Below, one piece after another: positions 60,886-64,000 of a DNA stretch of 64,000 nucleotides; position 1 is the stretch's first letter; each line of letters opens with the position of its first letter. The stretch comes from Notospermus geniculatus (lineage: Eukaryota; Nemertea; Pilidiophora; Heteronemertea; Lineidae). The position numbers and the translations under genes were made by a program. The notes beneath the pieces are model-generated. The model did not search any database. It had not been told where the DNA came from and saw only the letters and a list, made by a program, of their open reading frames with translations. The stretch spans positions 206,989 to 270,988 of the forward strand of contig NMRB01000676.1 in assembly GCA_002633025.1 (NCBI GenBank), in the 5' to 3' direction.

Positions 60886-62589
60886 TCAACCGAGATCCAA
60901 CTTATAACCGATGTAAGATTCTAACCTCCCCGAAGCTGATTGGCGGGAGTTGGGGCCGAGGTTTGCGGTCTCATCGCCGCGTCCCAAGATGCATTCCTTC
61001 CTGACGTCACTAAAGTAGACCACGTGGCAATGTTCTTCCCTTTGGCAGAGGACGAGGCATTCCAGGTCCGTTTCGGTCTGAACTACCGTGATTGCGTCTA
61101 TCTGCTTCATGTCATTAGCGTCGATTCGGACGAAATCAAGCGCTGGAAATACAAAATTGGGCCATATGCACCAAATGAACATTATCTTGAACTCAGGTTG
61201 AGCCACAACTTTTCAATTGCCAGGGCAACTTTACGTTTGACAACTTTACGTTTGCCAGGGCATGATGTGACAATGGAAAAGTTGCGGCTCAACCTGAGTT
61301 CAAGATAATCTTCGTTTGGTGCATACGGCCCAGTTCAGTTTACTCGACAACGAGATCAACAAAAAAGTGCAGATGATGCTGGTTATTATAGATGGCTTGT
61401 CTACTGGGATTCATTGTCTTATGCAATGTTCGTTGTGACGGTCTCCTGTACGTGCAGTAGTCATCCATATGGCGTCCATGTCCATCGTTGAGCGTGCGAG
61501 CTTGTATTGAGAACGATGCCAAGAGGACCTGATGGACAGGATGGTCCGTGTTGGAAACTATGAGTGTACTAGGCCTACGATCTCGAGTTAAGCCTACCTG
61601 CCACATGAGTCAGCCTAAGGACGTATCGCCTTGCTCTCTTCATATCAGCAGGTGTCAGCATCACATCGAACAACATGGCACTGCTCATGTACCCATCATA
61701 CGTCAGTCGTTCGCCCGGGCGATGACCAATGTATGCCGTGGGCCCAGTGACTATCGGTCCAGATGCTGGTAACCCAACTTTTTTTACTTTCTCGTCGACA
61801 GTGAAAGTTACCATCGCATCAGGAAGGCTGTAACTGACGGCAACAAACTGCCATCTACCTGCTGTGCGGACGCCCTTTCCGATCGCGTTTCCCGTCCCGC
61901 CGGGTGTGAACGATAAACTGTCCGGCGACATCAACCAAATCCCGCAGCCGCCTTGCCACTCAAAGATCGGCGCAACTTTCGTCGACGTTTTGATGAAGGC
62001 AACGAAAGTCAAGTATCCTGTATTGTTGAATGTCATATTTTCAATTTTAATGAAGGATTTCTTCAGTTTGTCGAATTTGAAAGCGGTTTTCTCTTTGCCC
62101 AGCGGACCCTCGACAAGACGGAGTTCTTGAAATGTTACCTCACTTCCAGTTCCGGTTACACCATTTTCCGGACTGAGTGAATTCATTGGCCATATGCATA
62201 CTGGCTTTGGTTCGAATGCTGGAATGAATCGGTTCACAGTTCATCAAAGTGCTCAAATTATTGTTACAAGATTGGAGGAAGGTTTTATTCCTCCAAGGTA
62301 CAAGCAATACCTACGGTATTGAAGGAGCCGAAACTGGTTTAGCATATCCTTGATTTCGAGCAAGATGAGAGCGAAGTTCAAAGCTCTTTTCCGCGGAAAT
62401 CGGCAATTGCATCATCTGCTGTACGCGGTCAAAATAGGAATGGATGAAGCTACGACTTTGGCGCACATCACTATTTCTGAGGAGGAATTTTCACGACTTT
62501 GTAAAAACTCGATAGGGACGTCGCTTACCTGCTTTGATTAGAGAAATAAGCCCAAACCAGAAAATCACCAGTTTTATCTTTGAATCCAT
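60886..62589 (-). CDS. secreted LamG-like plus PAN/apple-like domain protein, 3 exons
   Basis: Minus-strand exons 62589-62529, 62218-61598 and 61142-60886 (TGA). Donors GTAAGC and GTAGGC and acceptors TTCATTCCAG and GTATTTCCAG all fit in phase 1, giving 312 residues. Exon 1 encodes only a signal peptide (MDSKIKLVIFWFGLISLIKA). Residues about 21-227 form a LamG/concanavalin A-like jelly-roll: VCIWPMN near the start, YLTFVAFIKTS, GGCGIWLMSPDSLSFTPGG, GRWQFVAVSY, VTFTVDEK, AYIGHRPG and a closing YDGYMSSAMLFDVML. Residues about 228-312 look like a PAN/apple-type module with four cysteines (256, 260, 266, 278) in the pattern ECLVLC, EEHC, KEC. There is no transmembrane segment or GPI signal. Such proteins act outside the cell in carbohydrate or protein recognition; the specific role is unknown. 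The PAN call rests on cysteine spacing and is less sure than the LamG call. Confidence 0.82.
61159..61331. mobile_element. palindromic MITE abutting the exon 3 acceptor of the LamG-PAN gene
   Basis: GGGCCATATGCACCAAATGA at 61159 runs on through ACATTATCTTGAACTCAGGTTGAGCC and is mirrored by GGCTCAACC, TGAGTTCAAGATAATC and TTGGTGCATACGGCCC ending at 61331. It contains a near-direct repeat (CAACTTTACGTTTG twice). The element's edge is 17 bases from the first coding base of exon 3 (61142). Confidence 0.88.
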
Positions 62590-64000
62590 TTGGTCTAACT
62601 CATCGCTTTATCGAAAATGTCAGACCTGACTGAGTTTCAGTTGGCAACTAACTTCGTCTACGTGACTTCGTCGACGTTGCCAATTAACGTTAATTGCGAT
62701 TTGATAAGTAATCTTCAGCACCCTACTCATGACTCTAAAAGAGTAGCCCCAAGTACTCTTTAGTTTGGCAGGTGGAAAGCTAAAGGGGTACTAATAACTA
62801 AATTTCATTAAATATTGAGTATATGTTGCAGATGAATGGTTTTGAATGGATGGCAATTGGGTACTTCCGTCAGAACAATAGCCTCACAGTTGTCATAATT
62901 AGGGCCTAAACTTCAGAACTGACCTTGATCTTATGAGAATGCATTACATGTACTGTACATGTACATGTACATTACTGGGCAAAGGTAAATTGCCAAATAT
63001 CGCTTTTGATTGGTCAGTAAGTTGTGTGGTAGTTCGTGTGCTGTGTATCATGTTCCCCTCTGTCAGAACATTGTTGACAAGGATCGCAGCTGCCATTGTG
63101 GTCCAGGGTAAAGGGGGGGGGGGGTAACACTTTACCATTTCTAGGCCATAATGGACTTGAAAGCTGTTTGTTTTCATGTGCGATTTTACATTGACTCGGC
63201 GGCAACTGACCCCTCCCCCAATCGCTACCGAACTGTTTAGAGTACACACCTGAAAATATTCCCACGCAGTTGGATCCGTCAGAAATCTTCAATTGATCGG
63301 CGCATCTTTCCCAAGCAATCTGCGCGGATCAATGGTTTGTTGGTCGATGATCGCCCACGGTCATGCCAATCGCCGATGAGACGTAGCTCTGACCAACCCA
63401 AGGTCAATTTGAACAGTGTTTCTCACTTAGCAACCGGCTTCTCTCAATAGGGAGAAAATCGCTGGACGGAAGCTCAGGAAATTGCGAGGCGGGTAGGTAA
63501 GCATATGGTGTTGGTGAGTGTTATTTGCCCAGGCATTATGACCTGTTCTGTATAGCAGGATTATGTTCCGCCTAGGCCTATGCTGTACGAGAATGTTGGA
63601 ACTTTTTCGATGATTTTTAATCCAGTCTTTGGATGTATCTTTAGCCCTAATAAAGATACATCCAAAGACGATTTATAGGTGTAACCCGGCAAAATCCCCG
63701 GGGAAAGCACGGGGATTTATGTAGTGTAACCACTGCTTATATCACCATGAACGAACACCATTACCGATTCAATCACCATCGGCCAATCATTTTGTCTTCC
63801 CTCTTTGGAAGTGGTAAACATGACGTCTGTTATTTAGAGGTTAAATTGTGATGTCAACTTTAATTTCATTCATTGCTGCCCATAACCATTGTTACAACAG
63901 AAGGCGCTCCTGCCTCGCACCAATCTGTTACGCTGTGCTCACAGGATTGTGGGAAAGCAAGATGGCGCCGGGTGATTGACAGCGAACTACTTGGCTTGGC
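62590..64000. other. upstream DNA of the LamG-PAN gene and right edge
   Basis: No supported exon. It contains ACATGTACATGT-rich sequence (62945-62975), a run of 13 Gs near 63112, and small inverted repeats (TCTTTGGATGTATCTTT near 63632 against AAAGATACATCCAAAGA near 63652). Near the right edge, GCAAGATGGCGCC resembles a YY1-type downstream promoter motif, so a gene may start close to or beyond 64000. Confidence 0.4.
63957..63969 (+). promoter_or_regulatory. YY1-like AAGATGGCGCC motif, possible promoter
   Basis: The bases GCAAGATGGCGCC match the AAGATGGCGGC-type YY1 site found just downstream of many animal housekeeping transcription starts, and follow GGATTGTGGGAAA. The ATG inside it opens only five codons before a stop, so it would be 5' UTR rather than a start codon. 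A single motif at the window edge is weak evidence. Confidence 0.2.

Noticed and set aside
1-64000. Search for CRISPR arrays, operons, phage or defence-system genes, and integrated viral genes
   Set aside because: No regularly spaced repeats with unique spacers, no bacterial-style gene clusters and no capsid, polymerase or integrase-like frames; all supported genes are intron-containing animal genes.

Overview
The window is genomic DNA from an animal, most likely a marine invertebrate. All recognisable genes are split by GT-AG introns. There are no operons, and intergenic and intronic DNA is packed with short palindromic (MITE-like) elements. The palindromic words TAGGCCTA and ACATGTACATGT recur throughout, as in several marine invertebrate genomes (lophotrochozoans, ambulacrarians, amphioxus). 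The gustatory-receptor-like gene argues against a vertebrate. I cannot name the species or choose between those lineages.

Layout. (1) 1-3830, + strand: most of a COQ3 gene (ubiquinone O-methyltransferase) with its stop codon; the 5' end lies at or beyond the left edge. (2) 3831-10745: intergenic DNA with a 1.1-kb TIR element flanked by a 9-bp target duplication, several hairpin elements and one orphan exon-like ORF. (3) 10746-55000, + strand: a secretory prohormone (granin-like, cysteine-free after the signal peptide, many dibasic sites) whose signal-peptide exon I place at 10746-10875. The main body is at 50041-54573, with a three-residue final exon at 54989. This implies an intron of about 39 kb. 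That intron holds an abutting head-to-tail duplication (11562-21095 and 21096-29672), a 172-N assembly gap, a second tandem duplication of about 1.4-1.6 kb (33361-36341) and many MITEs. (4) 57725-60103, - strand: a three-exon gustatory-receptor-like 7TM protein, 425 aa, convergent with the prohormone gene. (5) 60886-62589, - strand: a three-exon secreted protein, 312 aa, with a signal peptide, a LamG/concanavalin-like domain and a PAN/apple-like cysteine domain. (6) 62590-64000: upstream DNA with a YY1-like motif near the right edge.

The genes are unrelated in function: quinone biosynthesis, neuroendocrine secretion, chemoreception, extracellular recognition. There is no evidence that they form a system. 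The most distinctive content is the reconstructed prohormone, the reconstructed LamG-PAN protein (with a palindromic element against one splice acceptor), the GRL gene with a partly duplicated exon, and the tandem duplication, whose two copies show 'filled' and 'empty' states for two insertions.
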